Below the pieces are notes generated by a model. The model was not told the origin of the DNA and searched no databases. It saw only the letters and a program-made list of their open reading frames with translations. From the NCBI GenBank assembly GCA_016932965.1, contig JAFGBW010000103.1:9998-73997 (forward strand): a DNA stretch of 64,000 nt, written 5' to 3'. The stretch is from Candidatus Auribacterota bacterium. Its GTDB lineage: Bacteria; Auribacterota; JAFGBW01. Below, one piece after another: positions 19,791 to 29,539 of this stretch. A program made the position numbers and the translations under genes. Numbering within the stretch: the stretch's first letter is position 1; each line of letters begins with the position of its first letter.

Positions 19791-20450
19791 TTATATTTTT
19801 GCCAGCTCTTTTTGTTTTGCGTCGATGCTCTTACGGATTTCATCCCGGCTTTGTTTCAGGTCTGTCACTTTAGAGCTTGCTTTTTCCAGGTCGCCCTTTT
19901 TATTCTGGACCTTTTTTGTAAGGCTGGCATTCTTGGATTGAAGTGCATTTAAGCTTTTCTTATCCGCGTCTAATTCATTTTGGACTTTTTTCAATTCAGT
20001 GGTTTTTTCAGAAATCAATTTTTCCAGGGAGGCTTTTTCCGCCATCTTGGCATTGATACTGTCACTCAAGGGCTTTTGGCCTTCACTCTCCTTGGCCAAT
20101 TCTTTTTCAAGCTCATTGTACTCGTTTTCGTTTCCTTTTTCTACCTCTTCCGCATCCTTGATTTGCTTATTGAGACTTTCTTCCTGAATTTTCAGATCGT
20201 CAATTTGTTTCTGGAGTTCATTCTGTTTTTCAAGTCGTTCCTGAGCCTGTTTTTTCTTCTGTTGAGCCTGCATGAGCAGGGCCTGTAATTGGGCTTCTTC
20301 CTTTGCAGCCTGATCAAAGGTCGTCTGCGGGGTGACGCCTTGACCCGGTTTTGCACTTTTCTCTTTTTGAGGGGCAGTTTCTTCTGCAGCCATCACCTGC
20401 ATACTTGTGCCCAGAAATAGAACCAATAATAGAGTCATCATGTATCTCAT
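19791..20450 (-). CDS. Secreted coiled-coil protein
   Basis: The product has 219 residues, with a signal peptide (MRYMMTLLLVLFLGTSMQVMA) and then an almost continuous coiled coil rich in Lys, Glu and Gln (residues 45-219). AAAGG lies about 8 bases before the ATG. There is no enzymatic motif. It is likely a periplasmic structural or adaptor protein, similar in style to the coiled-coil parts of murein-hydrolase activators but without a LytM domain. It shares the terminator of the suf operon on the opposite side. Confidence 0.8.
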   Translation of the reverse strand: MRYMMTLLLVLFLGTSMQVMAAEETAPQKEKSAKPGQGVTPQTTFDQAAKEEAQLQALLMQAQQKKKQAQERLEKQNELQKQIDDLKIQEESLNKQIKDAEEVEKGNENEYNELEKELAKESEGQKPLSDSINAKMAEKASLEKLISEKTTELKKVQNELDADKKSLNALQSKNASLTKKVQNKKGDLEKASSKVTDLKQSRDEIRKSIDAKQKELAKI

Positions 20451-20590
20451 GGTTCAAACCTTTCTTGATATTTTAAAGTTCCCGATTGTTTCATTTTGTG
20501 ATCTATACTTTATCTAATAAAAAATTATTCTTTTGTCCAAATAAAAAAAAGTTATTTATTATTATCTTAACACAAGGAGAACAGGTCATC

Positions 20591-21724
20591 ATGAAGATAC
20601 TCATAGATGCGCAATCGATTGTTGAGAACAGAACAGGTGTCGGCCGCTATACTCTGAATCTTCTGCTTGCCATGGCGCAGCTTAAGAATCCGCATGAATA
20701 TATCCCGGTATATTTCAATTTCAGACGCCGTTTTAAGGAACAGTTTTTATGGGAAAAATATTCCAGCATCAGACCTTGTGAAATCAGGTGTGTCCCGGGC
20801 TTTGTCATGCACCGTCTTTGGAGGTATTTTTCCTTTTTGCCGCTGGATTATTTTTCAGGCAGAGCGGACGTCGTTTTGTTTCCTAATTATACGATTGAAC
20901 CCCTATCCTCAGGGAAGACGGTCATGACAGTACATGACCTGTGTTTCCTGCGTTTTCCTGACACACTGATGCCTAAAAATTTAAGGAGATTGAAACGAGC
21001 CTTTGAAAAAAGTCTCAGTTCTTCGGATGCGGTTCTGACGGTGTCCGAGTTTTCAAGGAGCGAATTTTTTCATTATTATCCCAGTTATCAAAAGCCGGTT
21101 GTGGTGACTCCCAACGGAATAGATGAATTTCTTGGTTTCATTCCGGATGAGGAGCAGCAGAAGAGGGTGAAACTCACTCATTCTCTTCCGGAAGATTTCC
21201 TTCTTTACGTGGGAGCCGTTGAACCCAGAAAAAATCTCATTCTTTTATTGAAGGCCTTTTCCATTTTGAGAAAAAAATATCCTGATCTCAAACTGGTGAT
21301 GGCCGGAACCAAAGGATGGCTGAGCGGGGAATTTCATGAGACAGTGCATCAACTGGATCTGAAAGAATGGATCCTGTTTCCTGGTTTTATATCCGACGAG
21401 GACCTGAAGCTGATCTATTCGCTGGCTAAATTATTCGTCTTTCCCAGTATTTATGAAGGATTTGGACTGCCTCCCCTGGAAGCCATGGCCTGCGGAGCGC
21501 CGGTTCTGGCTTCCTCCATCCCGGTACACCGGGAAATATTGGGGAACGCCGCCTGTTTCTGTTCTCCTGACGCATCCCCCCATGAATGGGCAGAGACGAT
21601 CAGCCGTATCATCAGTTCGACTGAAACGGTTTCGGACATGGTGCAGAAAGGCAGAACAACAGCCGCCGCTTTCACCTGGAAGAAAACGGCAGAACTCACC
21701 TTGAATTTATTTGAAAAATTATGA
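20591..21724 (+). CDS. Glycosyltransferase family 4 protein
   Basis: The product has 377 residues from the ATG at 20591, selected because AAGGAGA (20574-20580) lies 10 bases upstream; an upstream extension in frame is not protein-like. It is a GT-B fold enzyme: an N-terminal acceptor domain opening MKILIDAQSI...GVGRYTLNLL, then FLLYVGAVEPRKNLILLLKAF (donor-domain start) and FPSIYEGFGLPPLEAMACG with the E-x7-E motif. It transfers a sugar from a nucleotide donor on the cytoplasmic side, probably in surface polysaccharide synthesis. Confidence 0.9.
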   Translation: MKILIDAQSIVENRTGVGRYTLNLLLAMAQLKNPHEYIPVYFNFRRRFKEQFLWEKYSSIRPCEIRCVPGFVMHRLWRYFSFLPLDYFSGRADVVLFPNYTIEPLSSGKTVMTVHDLCFLRFPDTLMPKNLRRLKRAFEKSLSSSDAVLTVSEFSRSEFFHYYPSYQKPVVVTPNGIDEFLGFIPDEEQQKRVKLTHSLPEDFLLYVGAVEPRKNLILLLKAFSILRKKYPDLKLVMAGTKGWLSGEFHETVHQLDLKEWILFPGFISDEDLKLIYSLAKLFVFPSIYEGFGLPPLEAMACGAPVLASSIPVHREILGNAACFCSPDASPHEWAETISRIISSTETVSDMVQKGRTTAAAFTWKKTAELTLNLFEKL

Positions 21725-21740
21725 ATCTGGAAGAATCAAT

Positions 21741-21760
21741 AAAATTAAGAATTAAGAATT
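21741..21760. repeat. AATTAAGAATT short repeat
   Basis: AAAATTAAGAATTAAGAATT follows the glycosyltransferase stop; a similar array occurs at 40985-41020. It is a short AT-rich intergenic repeat of unknown function. Confidence 0.5.
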
Positions 21761-21872
21761 GGGGAAGAAAAGGGATGCTTGGAAAACAGATGCCTTTCTA
21801 TCTTTACTATCCATTGACCCTGATACTCCGAATATACATATTTGTTGATTCTCAATGCTTTATTTACCTCAT

Positions 21873-22496
21873 TCAGTGCCGGACCAGGGCTTGAATTAGA
21901 AAGGAAAGCCATTCCAGACTCTTGAAATAGAGCCAGTCAATGAAACGGGTTTGAAGCAGCAGAATAATCAGGATAAAACCCACGCCGGCAAGTCTGTTGT
22001 AGCGTTCTGCCACCTCGCGGGGTAGCAGCCCTGAAACAATCCTGGATCCGTCAAGGGGAGGAATCGGGAGAAGATTGAAAATGGCCAGCAGCCAGTTTAG
22101 ATTGAAGATATGCATGAACACGATTTCCCATTGGTCAGCCGGATGGAAAAAAACAAGGAACAGGACAGACAGAAAAGCCAATCCAAGGTTGGATAAGGGG
22201 CCGGCGGACGAGACGACAGCCAGACCGATTTTTTGACGGCGGAAGCGATGGTGGTTGACCGGTACGGGTTTGGCATAACCGAAAACAGGAACATGACCCC
22301 CTGACAGATAAGAAACTGCAAGGAGCAATAACGGCAGGAGGATGGTTCCGAATGGATCAATGTGTTTAAGAGGATTCAAAGTGAGTCTTCCCTGTTCTTT
22401 GGCCGTGGGGTCTCCCATCATCAAAGCGCTCCAGCCATGAGCAAATTCATGGACAGAAAGAGAAAACAGAACGATCAGGAATATAAGGATTATCAT
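21873..22496 (-). CDS. Site-2-protease-like (M50) membrane metalloprotease
   Basis: The product has 207 residues and about five or six membrane segments. The zinc motif HEFAH is at residues 16-20, and the second signature NLLPIPPLDGSR is near residue 140, both in membrane helices. It is a minimal S2P family member without PDZ or CBS domains, thought to cleave substrates within the membrane. No partner anti-sigma factor is nearby, so the substrate is unknown. It is divergent from the PKD-protein gene. Confidence 0.9.
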   Translation of the reverse strand: MIILIFLIVLFSLSVHEFAHGWSALMMGDPTAKEQGRLTLNPLKHIDPFGTILLPLLLLAVSYLSGGHVPVFGYAKPVPVNHHRFRRQKIGLAVVSSAGPLSNLGLAFLSVLFLVFFHPADQWEIVFMHIFNLNWLLAIFNLLPIPPLDGSRIVSGLLPREVAERYNRLAGVGFILIILLLQTRFIDWLYFKSLEWLSFLIQALVRH

Positions 22497-22632
22497 AACG
22501 GGAGATTCCGGTTCATTGTCTTAATGGACGTTTGTCTGATGTAGATATAATTCATTTCTTTTTTTCTGGCTACGAGTTCTTTTATTTTGTAAGTTTTTTT
22601 CTTAAAAATACAACATTTTAGGGAAAAATCTT

Positions 22633-23877
22633 ATGAAAAACCTGTTTATTTATCTAAAGAATATTTTATTGATATCAGTGGTTTTATGTCTTTCCTTGTA
22701 TGCGGAGGAGCCAGGAGACGAAACCATGGGACCCGAACCTGTTCGGTATAAAAATTCATTTGAAATCAATCCCACCAGTGAGAGTTGTTATCTGGGATAC
22801 GAAAGACTGATGACCCTGGGCGATCATGCCATATTGATTTTTGATATAAAAAACACATGCAAACAGGGGGATGATTTCGGTTTGTCAGGGTTCACCTGGC
22901 GTTTGAGTATGAATGACAAGTCTCTTTTTTCAGCCAGAGTGCAGACATCCTGGATGGATGGGCTTCATAATATCGGTTTAAGACTGGGTTATGACAACCG
23001 ATTTTTCGGCTGTGTTCTGACAGGAGTGAAAAGCTTGAGTGATCCTGAGACGATTCACGCAGAGGAATCCATTCTGGATGAGGCATCTACTTATGACGAT
23101 ACTTTTGTCGAAACACGGGGACAAAATGATGTGTATGACCGTGCGATAACCACGACCAGAGATGTTCTCATTTCCGAGACGCGTCTTGCCACTCCTGACG
23201 GTCTGTTACTGGACATGAATGTCAATTGTTTTAATCGGTTCAATTTTAATTTTGGCGGTTCTTACTGGGAGGCAGAAGACTGGGATGAAACCGGATTCCA
23301 CGGCAGTTGTTCCTGGCAACTTACAGGCGCGGATGTGCTTGGCGGTCATTATGCAAAGGTGGGTGATAACGAGGAGGGCGGGATTTTTTATAAAAAGCGG
23401 TTTAATTCGCTCAAAGATATCTTTAAAAAGGGTCCCAAATTCACTCCCGGAGAAGATATCCCTCTTTTGCACCGGTTTTCATCCATCCCCTTTTCTTTGC
23501 CGCCTATTAGGATTTTAGCTGCCCAGACTTACAGGAAAGAAATAAGAGAAACCCGGACCGAAGTCAATCATGAAGAAGTTTTGATCCGGAGAGAGGAGCC
23601 GACTAACAATCCTCCTGTGATCACGGCGTTCACCTGTGCCCCTGAAACAGCCGGGCAGTTTCGTGTCACTGCAGCCTCTGCCACAGATTCCGATGGGACC
23701 ATTGTTTCGTGGATAATAACCAGCGATATTGACGGAGACTTAGACGACGGGATTTGGCCCATCACCATTCCCTCTATCATCTCGACTCCTACCACTGATA
23801 TTCATACGATCACCCTAACTGTCACGGATGACAAGGGCGCCACCGCCACTGCATCAACGACAGTGAGCACCATGTAA
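22633..23877 (+). CDS. Secreted protein with C-terminal PKD-like domain
   Basis: The product has 414 residues with a signal peptide ending near YAEEP. Residues 35-270 are rich in alternating hydrophobic strands (GHYAKVGDNEEGG, NIGLRLGYDNRFFG), consistent with a beta-sandwich or outer-membrane-like fold. Residues 320-414 form a PKD/Ig-like domain: NNPPVITAFTC, ATDSDGTIVSWIIT, HTITLTVTDDKGATATA. GGGAAAAATCTT stands before the ATG. It is probably at the cell surface. It is followed after 71 bases by a TPR lipoprotein gene. Exact role unknown. Confidence 0.75.
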   Translation: MKNLFIYLKNILLISVVLCLSLYAEEPGDETMGPEPVRYKNSFEINPTSESCYLGYERLMTLGDHAILIFDIKNTCKQGDDFGLSGFTWRLSMNDKSLFSARVQTSWMDGLHNIGLRLGYDNRFFGCVLTGVKSLSDPETIHAEESILDEASTYDDTFVETRGQNDVYDRAITTTRDVLISETRLATPDGLLLDMNVNCFNRFNFNFGGSYWEAEDWDETGFHGSCSWQLTGADVLGGHYAKVGDNEEGGIFYKKRFNSLKDIFKKGPKFTPGEDIPLLHRFSSIPFSLPPIRILAAQTYRKEIRETRTEVNHEEVLIRREEPTNNPPVITAFTCAPETAGQFRVTAASATDSDGTIVSWIITSDIDGDLDDGIWPITIPSIISTPTTDIHTITLTVTDDKGATATASTTVSTM

Positions 23878-23948
23878 AATTGAGTGTAGATGGTTATATA
23901 ATTAAAAAGTCGAGACTCTACCGACATTAATGAACCTGATGGGATTTC

Positions 23949-25082
23949 ATGATGAATCCTTTTTTTCCGATCCTGCGGGCATCCCTGATCACATTTGTCT
24001 TGTTGTTATTTGTTTTTTTCTTCCAGGGATGCGGCAAGAAAATAGACTATGGATCTGAAATCAATGCCATTTTATCTGAATTGAACCGTTCTCCCCAGTC
24101 CGAAGAGTGGACCAAAAAAGCCGTCAATAAATTCATTGAATACAAATATCATGAGGAGGCCCGGGACCAGATTCGTCGTTTGCGTTCCCTGGCTTATGCG
24201 AATTTTGAGAATTATGTATATATTGGTGAATCCTATGAAAAAATACACGATTTCACCTCTGCAAAGAGCCATTATGAGAGTTATATCTCATCCAAGGAAT
24301 TTGCTCCTGTGCGGAATTTTTTTATCGCTCAGCTTCACTACCGATCCGGTGAGCTTGATCAGGCCTTGACATTCATCCAATACTCATTGAATGAAAGTAA
24401 AGATTCTTTTTTTCTAAAGATCGAAGCCCTCAATCTGGAAGCCCGGATACACCAACTGCGGAGAGAGGATGAAGCGTGTATTGAGACCTGTAATGCGATT
24501 TTAACTCTGGATGATAAAAATGATGAGGCGCTCATACGGCTTGGAAACATGGCTTACCGGAAATCCGATTTCTCTTCAGCCATGATTCATTATAACCGGA
24601 TTCTTGAAAAAGACCCCCTGCATTACGAGGCCAATTATAAAATGGGCCTGATCCATTATTTTAAAAACGATATTCCCCAGGCTCAGGTTTATCTTGGCAA
24701 AGCGGCTTCACAGGATTCGTCGCTCATGAATTTGATGAAGCTGCTGGAGGTAAAAAAATTTTATGATACCCATGATGCAGTGAATACAGCGCTGGTCAAA
24801 GTGAGTGAAACCTATTGGTGGCAAAATGAAAATGCTTTGTCCTGTTTCACGGTTGCTGAATCCATGGGGCTTCAAAAGGCGACCGATGTCAGGATTTACA
24901 TCCAGACTTATGCTGAAGACGGAAAGATGACAGACCAGATCGTTGAGAAATCATCCCCGGCTAACCTTTTTCCCGGCCAAACCTATCATTTCAGAAGGGA
25001 ACTGCCGATTTCCCAGCCTGTTAAGGATGTCAGTGTCACCGTTTCCTGGAATAGAGGGAATGCTTCTTTATCTTATGAATAA
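23949..25082 (+). CDS. TPR-containing lipoprotein
   Basis: The product has 377 residues. The signal sequence ends in a lipobox-like FFQGC, so it is probably lipid-anchored in the envelope. From about residue 60 to 270 there are six or so tetratricopeptide units (for example YHEEARDQIRRL, GELDQALTFIQYSL, KSDFSSAMIHYNRIL, FKNDIPQAQVYLGKA). The last 90 residues look like a beta domain. Such proteins serve as assembly or interaction platforms. It probably forms an operon with the PKD protein upstream. Confidence 0.8.
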   Translation: MMNPFFPILRASLITFVLLLFVFFFQGCGKKIDYGSEINAILSELNRSPQSEEWTKKAVNKFIEYKYHEEARDQIRRLRSLAYANFENYVYIGESYEKIHDFTSAKSHYESYISSKEFAPVRNFFIAQLHYRSGELDQALTFIQYSLNESKDSFFLKIEALNLEARIHQLRREDEACIETCNAILTLDDKNDEALIRLGNMAYRKSDFSSAMIHYNRILEKDPLHYEANYKMGLIHYFKNDIPQAQVYLGKAASQDSSLMNLMKLLEVKKFYDTHDAVNTALVKVSETYWWQNENALSCFTVAESMGLQKATDVRIYIQTYAEDGKMTDQIVEKSSPANLFPGQTYHFRRELPISQPVKDVSVTVSWNRGNASLSYE

Positions 25083-25451
25083 GGTGTATCACTCCTGTCC
25101 GGTCTTCATTCATAACTCGATTCTTGCTTCTTACTCAGCAGTTGTGATTTTTTAACGCGTCATGTTTAACTCATGATTCAATCCTGGAAGCAGTAATTGT
25201 ATAAACGCATATTTGACATTAACTTAATCATGGGGGTAAATAATTCGTATGTGAAATGATTCATGAATGCAGATGAAATATTAAAGATGAAATAATTCCA
25301 CAAATTTTTTTTACTCCCTGTTGTAGTTCTTATTTTATCCGTTAAGATAGTAGGCGGTTCAGAAACTTTTGTCCCTTCTCTTAGCGGCCTGCTTTTCCTT
25401 GCCCCGCATTCTGCAGTCGAGGATTTAAGTTATGATTTCCTGTTTAAGCAT
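25083..25451. other. 369-bp gap with an open frame lacking a start
   Basis: From the TAA near 25293 the frame of the downstream gene is open and reads plausible residues (for example LILSVKIVGG and FLAPHSAVEDL) but contains no ATG, GTG or TTG before 25452. The remainder is AT-rich with no gene or repeat recognised. Confidence 0.4.
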
Positions 25452-26192
25452 GTGACCAGGAAATTATTTATCCCGGGAGATAAGAATCCGGTGAAAAACA
25501 GTTTTTTTTGCCATTTGCTTCATGTTTTTTATGACTTAGTTGCATCAAGATTCAGAGATCCGGTTGTTTATTATTTTGGAATAGGCGGGGGAAAGGCTGT
25601 GTCTGCTGAAGGATATCAGCCTATTGATATTTTATCGCCGCTCATCGCCTCGGATTTCAGTTTGCTGATAGGCAGTGATATTTCCAAAGGGAATTTCCGG
25701 GCATTCGTATCCCTGGTTAAAAGAGAATTAGGACAGCTCCCTGGGATCGAGATGGGAGATGTCTCCTTCAGTGAGCTTACGAAGGATGCAGAGTTTCAAG
25801 TTGATTTCATGTTCATGGGAAAATCAAGAACCATCAGGATATATTATAACGTGGATTCGACAAAAGAGGGGCCTTCAGCTCTTAACAAATCATTGAGGAA
25901 GGGTTTTCAGGTATTATTTTCAAGAGGGATTCCAGGCATCATTCCGGACATGGTCAGGGGAAAGACCATGGAGAAACTGCTGGGAAATCTTTCTGATGGT
26001 GGTTTGTTGTTTCTTGAGATGCCGGAAAATTTCACTCTGCCCGGCCCTGGTTTGAGACAAGAGGAACATACGGTTGTTTCTGATTTTTCTATATTCAAAC
26101 GGATTCGTTTATATTCGCTGGAACAGCCATCCAGGATGTGGCCGTTGTTAATACTAGGAAAGATTTTTTCAACTTTTCGGAGAGCAGCTTAG
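25452..26192 (+). CDS. Hypothetical protein, possibly a Rossmann/methyltransferase-like fold
   Basis: The product has 246 residues from a GTG with no good ribosome binding site. YYFGIGGGKAVSAEGY near residue 37, LLIGSDISKGNF, RIYYNVDST and GGLLFLEMPENF resemble the loops and strands of class I SAM-dependent enzymes, but the classical motifs are not convincing. It ends with a basic hydrophobic tail. The N-terminus is uncertain: the frame is open for about 150 bases upstream, without a usual start codon. A perfect-looking terminator follows. I do not recognise the family. Confidence 0.55.
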   Translation: MTRKLFIPGDKNPVKNSFFCHLLHVFYDLVASRFRDPVVYYFGIGGGKAVSAEGYQPIDILSPLIASDFSLLIGSDISKGNFRAFVSLVKRELGQLPGIEMGDVSFSELTKDAEFQVDFMFMGKSRTIRIYYNVDSTKEGPSALNKSLRKGFQVLFSRGIPGIIPDMVRGKTMEKLLGNLSDGGLLFLEMPENFTLPGPGLRQEEHTVVSDFSIFKRIRLYSLEQPSRMWPLLILGKIFSTFRRAA

Positions 26193-26227
26193 TCTATCCG
26201 GAGTTGAGAATCTTATGGATACTTTTT

Positions 26228-26279
26228 AATCTCTTGATTTTCTTGAAACAGGAAAATCAAGGGATTACGTTGTTTTTTT
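26228..26279 (+). terminator. Rho-independent terminator
   Basis: There is a 15-bp stem, AATCTCTTGATTTTC / GAAAATCAAGGGATT (26228-26242 with 26252-26266, one G-U pair), with a 9-base loop. ACGTTG and then seven T follow. It ends the 25452-26192 gene. Confidence 0.75.
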
Positions 26280-26341
26280 GAAAGGAAGCGAAAAGTATTC
26301 CTCCGCATTTTCTCTTCTGTCCTTCGGACGGATGGTCTCCT

Positions 26342-29224
26342 TTATTTTTCACTGAAATTTTTTTCAATGAAATCATCCAGAAACACGAGCCGGTTGCGGA
26401 TCCATTCCTTGGTTTGACTCATGACTTCGTCGTGAAGAGGGCCTTCTTTGACCGGCCATGTTCTGAAATTGCGGATGCAGGCCTGTCTCATCTGTGCATC
26501 CAGATGGTCGATGTTTTTTAGAAGCGTTTCTTCGGACAACTGGTTTGATCTGAGTTCCTTCCATCTTGTTTTGAACAGGGAATTGTAACCCGGATAATCC
26601 GCGCTCATGCGCCGGAACAGGTGGTTGTTCAGCCAGCCGGTGTGTTCCAGTCCCAGACTTTTATCATAATCCCAGGGGACAATGAAGAAGGGGGCATCCG
26701 GGTGTTTGTTTCTGGCCAGGAAGAGGTTATGGCGGTTTCCGTCCTTGTTGTAAGTGACATTAAGAAAAATTTCAAAATCAATGACATTGCCGATATCGAT
26801 ATTCATTGAAACATTCCTGATGAATTCCTCCCTGGGAGATGATCCCAGAAAACGGATGAGTGATTCATAGGGCTCCCAGTATTCAAGAACCTCAGGAGGA
26901 GGCTCTGTCTGCAGGTAAGCCCCGCGTGCGGATACCTGGAAATTAGCCTGGGTGTCTTCAGCCTTGTAAATCACGCTGTGGGCCGGATCTTTTTCCGAAT
27001 AAGGGGCAAAACCCAGTGTGGCGGCGTTGATTTTTTCTGATAAGGAATAAACCCCCTGATATTCGTGGTTGAGAATCACTTCGACCAGACGGATTTTAGG
27101 GGTGATTCTCGGGGCTGCTTCCTTTGAAAAATTTCTGAACAGGTCATAGTTGATCACATTTTTCATGAGTGTCCGGTCAGGATAGTTCCCCATCAGGGCG
27201 AAACGGCTGTTGCAGTTGAAATCAAAAAAACTCCGGCTGTTTTTCAGACTCAGGGCATATGATTTTTTCGGATAGAGCAGGCAGGTATTGCCCCTGTATT
27301 TGATTTGGCCTTCCATCCAGCCGCTGTTTTTATCCGGCTCGTATAGTTTCACCAGGCAGGGGGTTTTATTTTCCTTTCGGACCGGGTTCGGAATTTGAAG
27401 CTGTAAAACACAAATGGGATTACAAAGGGGCATGACCGTAATCAAATATTTTCTTTCCACACTCCGGAAAGTGTCTGAAATGACCGCTGTCAGCGTCACG
27501 AATGCGGGCTCCTCTCCTTTTGGCCGTGTGATCTTACCGTCTTTTGTGAGGACTGTTTCATCCGAACTTTTCCATGAAAGGGAAGCTCCGGAGCATCCGG
27601 GCAGTTTTAAATCCCCCGTCACGCAATCCAGTGAAGGATTTTCATTCAGGATGAGTATATCACCGAGACATCTTCTTATTTTATTGAGCTTTTGAAGGCG
27701 GGGAGAGTCCCGCATTCTTTCCATTTCTTTTCTGAGCAATTCCTCCTCTTTTTTGAAGAAATATTTTATGGCCCGGACATTCAACTGCAGACTCCGGTCA
27801 TTTTTAAACAGGGGGATCCATTTTTTGACCAATTCCCGGTATTGTGACAGCACTTCCTCTTCTGAGAAAGGAAACCATTTCAATACATTTAAAATGGAAC
27901 TGTGATCCGAATAACTGCGGTATCCGTTCAATTTGAATTCTTCAAAGTAATACAAGCCCTGGTTGATGCCATTGATCCTGACAAGGCAAATGCCGTTTGG
28001 AGTATAGGGCAGGTGATGGCTCCGGCATAATTCTTTCAAAAGTAACGGACGGAGATAGCCTTTGATATGAAGCGGAAGCAGAACCATTTTTTTCATCCCC
28101 ATGAAGGATTTGTTTTCTAGATCCAGATAATAGGCTTTCTTGGGCATGGGCCAATATTCGGAAGAAGGACCATACAGCCCCATTCTTACCTTGAAAAACC
28201 GGTTTGGGCCGGCAGTCATGTCCACCCGTCTTTTTTTATAGGCCTTTTTCAAGGCACAGCCGTGTTGAAGACAGAGATTCTGGTTTTGGTTGAAAAAACG
28301 GAGATCTTTTTTAGACAGGGCGAAATCAAGTATGCAGATATCCTCCTGTTGATAGAGATGACTTTCATGATAAAACAGATTGAAATAATCCTCGAAGTCG
28401 AGAAGCGACCGGATCGTTTTGTTCAGGTTTTCCCAGAATTTGATTTTTAGATAAAATTTGGAAGAAACCTGGTAGGGCAGAGCGGTTTTCCCGCGGTATA
28501 TTTCCCTCACTTCCCTTCTGGAGAGAGAACGGTTATAGAGGATCACTTCATCGAGAATGCCGTTTAATGGGTAGAGCACATGATATTCCCGGTATTTCCC
28601 GAATTCAATATTTGCACATATTGGGTGGACGGCGGATATCGGAACAGAACCTTTTAGTTCGCCGTTTTCATAAAGACTGGCCTTTTGACCGGCCAGATCC
28701 ACTACGCCGGTGAGATTCACAAATTCGTCATACTTGTTAAAAATGTAACCTGCCTTCTGGATTTCCTTGTCGTTCGGAACGAAGAATTTCATTTCTCCGT
28801 TTTCTAAAACCAGTCCCGAATAGAGCCGGCCTGAATTTCTGGCCACAATCGTCTGGTTTTTTGAATGGCGGCTCAATTTAACCCGGCAGGAAATCGTGTA
28901 TTGGAATCCCAGCTCGCTCCACGGGAGGCCCGTTTCAATATGATTGTTTTTCCTTCCGTTGAATAATCGGCCCTGCCCAAACCGGGCCTGGCTTAAAACC
29001 GTTTGATAATTCACGGTGTCCCATCTGTCGAAGTATTCTTTAGGGTCGATCTCATCCATGGACCAGTAAGCCAGAACCCCTTTTTTTGTCATGCGTCTTG
29101 CTAATTTTTTTTTTGCAGTACAAACAGCTCTGTCAGGCAGTTCAAAGACAATGTGATCAGAGAAATAGGACAGAAAAAAAAGGATTGCTATGAAGCTGAA
29201 TAAAATCCGCTGTTTTCTTTTCAT
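26342..29224 (-). CDS. Large LamG / tandem CotH-kinase-like exported protein
   Basis: The product has about 960 residues; the ATG at 29224 begins a basic n-region plus signal anchor (MKRKQRILFSFIAILFFL), and a GTG at 29242 is an alternative. Residues 55-250 form a LamG/concanavalin-like domain (GRLFNGRKNNHIETGLPW, LNGILDEVILYNRSLS). Residues 345-440 resemble a CotH N-lobe (PKKAYYLDL...INGINQGLYYFEE). An atrophied-Ig-like domain follows at about 530-605, then a fuller CotH domain at 625-900 (YRGNTCLLYPKKSYALSL, MGNYPDRTLMKN, DGNRHNLFLARN, FIVPWDYDKSLG). CotH proteins are atypical secreted kinases; activity here is not shown. It stands alone, with promoter space upstream. Confidence 0.85.
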   Translation of the reverse strand: MKRKQRILFSFIAILFFLSYFSDHIVFELPDRAVCTAKKKLARRMTKKGVLAYWSMDEIDPKEYFDRWDTVNYQTVLSQARFGQGRLFNGRKNNHIETGLPWSELGFQYTISCRVKLSRHSKNQTIVARNSGRLYSGLVLENGEMKFFVPNDKEIQKAGYIFNKYDEFVNLTGVVDLAGQKASLYENGELKGSVPISAVHPICANIEFGKYREYHVLYPLNGILDEVILYNRSLSRREVREIYRGKTALPYQVSSKFYLKIKFWENLNKTIRSLLDFEDYFNLFYHESHLYQQEDICILDFALSKKDLRFFNQNQNLCLQHGCALKKAYKKRRVDMTAGPNRFFKVRMGLYGPSSEYWPMPKKAYYLDLENKSFMGMKKMVLLPLHIKGYLRPLLLKELCRSHHLPYTPNGICLVRINGINQGLYYFEEFKLNGYRSYSDHSSILNVLKWFPFSEEEVLSQYRELVKKWIPLFKNDRSLQLNVRAIKYFFKKEEELLRKEMERMRDSPRLQKLNKIRRCLGDILILNENPSLDCVTGDLKLPGCSGASLSWKSSDETVLTKDGKITRPKGEEPAFVTLTAVISDTFRSVERKYLITVMPLCNPICVLQLQIPNPVRKENKTPCLVKLYEPDKNSGWMEGQIKYRGNTCLLYPKKSYALSLKNSRSFFDFNCNSRFALMGNYPDRTLMKNVINYDLFRNFSKEAAPRITPKIRLVEVILNHEYQGVYSLSEKINAATLGFAPYSEKDPAHSVIYKAEDTQANFQVSARGAYLQTEPPPEVLEYWEPYESLIRFLGSSPREEFIRNVSMNIDIGNVIDFEIFLNVTYNKDGNRHNLFLARNKHPDAPFFIVPWDYDKSLGLEHTGWLNNHLFRRMSADYPGYNSLFKTRWKELRSNQLSEETLLKNIDHLDAQMRQACIRNFRTWPVKEGPLHDEVMSQTKEWIRNRLVFLDDFIEKNFSEK

Positions 29225-29539
29225 GAATCGGTCTGATTGCACTTTCTATCCGGATGATTCCTGGTTTGAGCATGATCCGACGCCGGGGCGGGATTGAATC
29301 CTACTATAATTGTAGCTGTGGAAGCGAAGGAAATATTTCTAAAAAAAATGGCCATCCAAGCTTGAAATACACGGAACGGCCTTCTCTTTCAGAAGACTTG
29401 TTTCTGGAAAACAAACATTTTATAAAAAAAATGTAAAGTATTTTTCTTTTTCATTTTCCTGTTTATTTATGATAAGATGACATATAATTTCAATTCACCT
29501 GTTTACTATTAATCCATTTTTATCGGGAACCGAAATCGA

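Noticed and set aside
29254-29436. 60-codon plus-strand frame before the M16 gene
   Set aside because: Low-complexity, no ribosome binding site, and unusual composition; the gap is more likely the promoter region.
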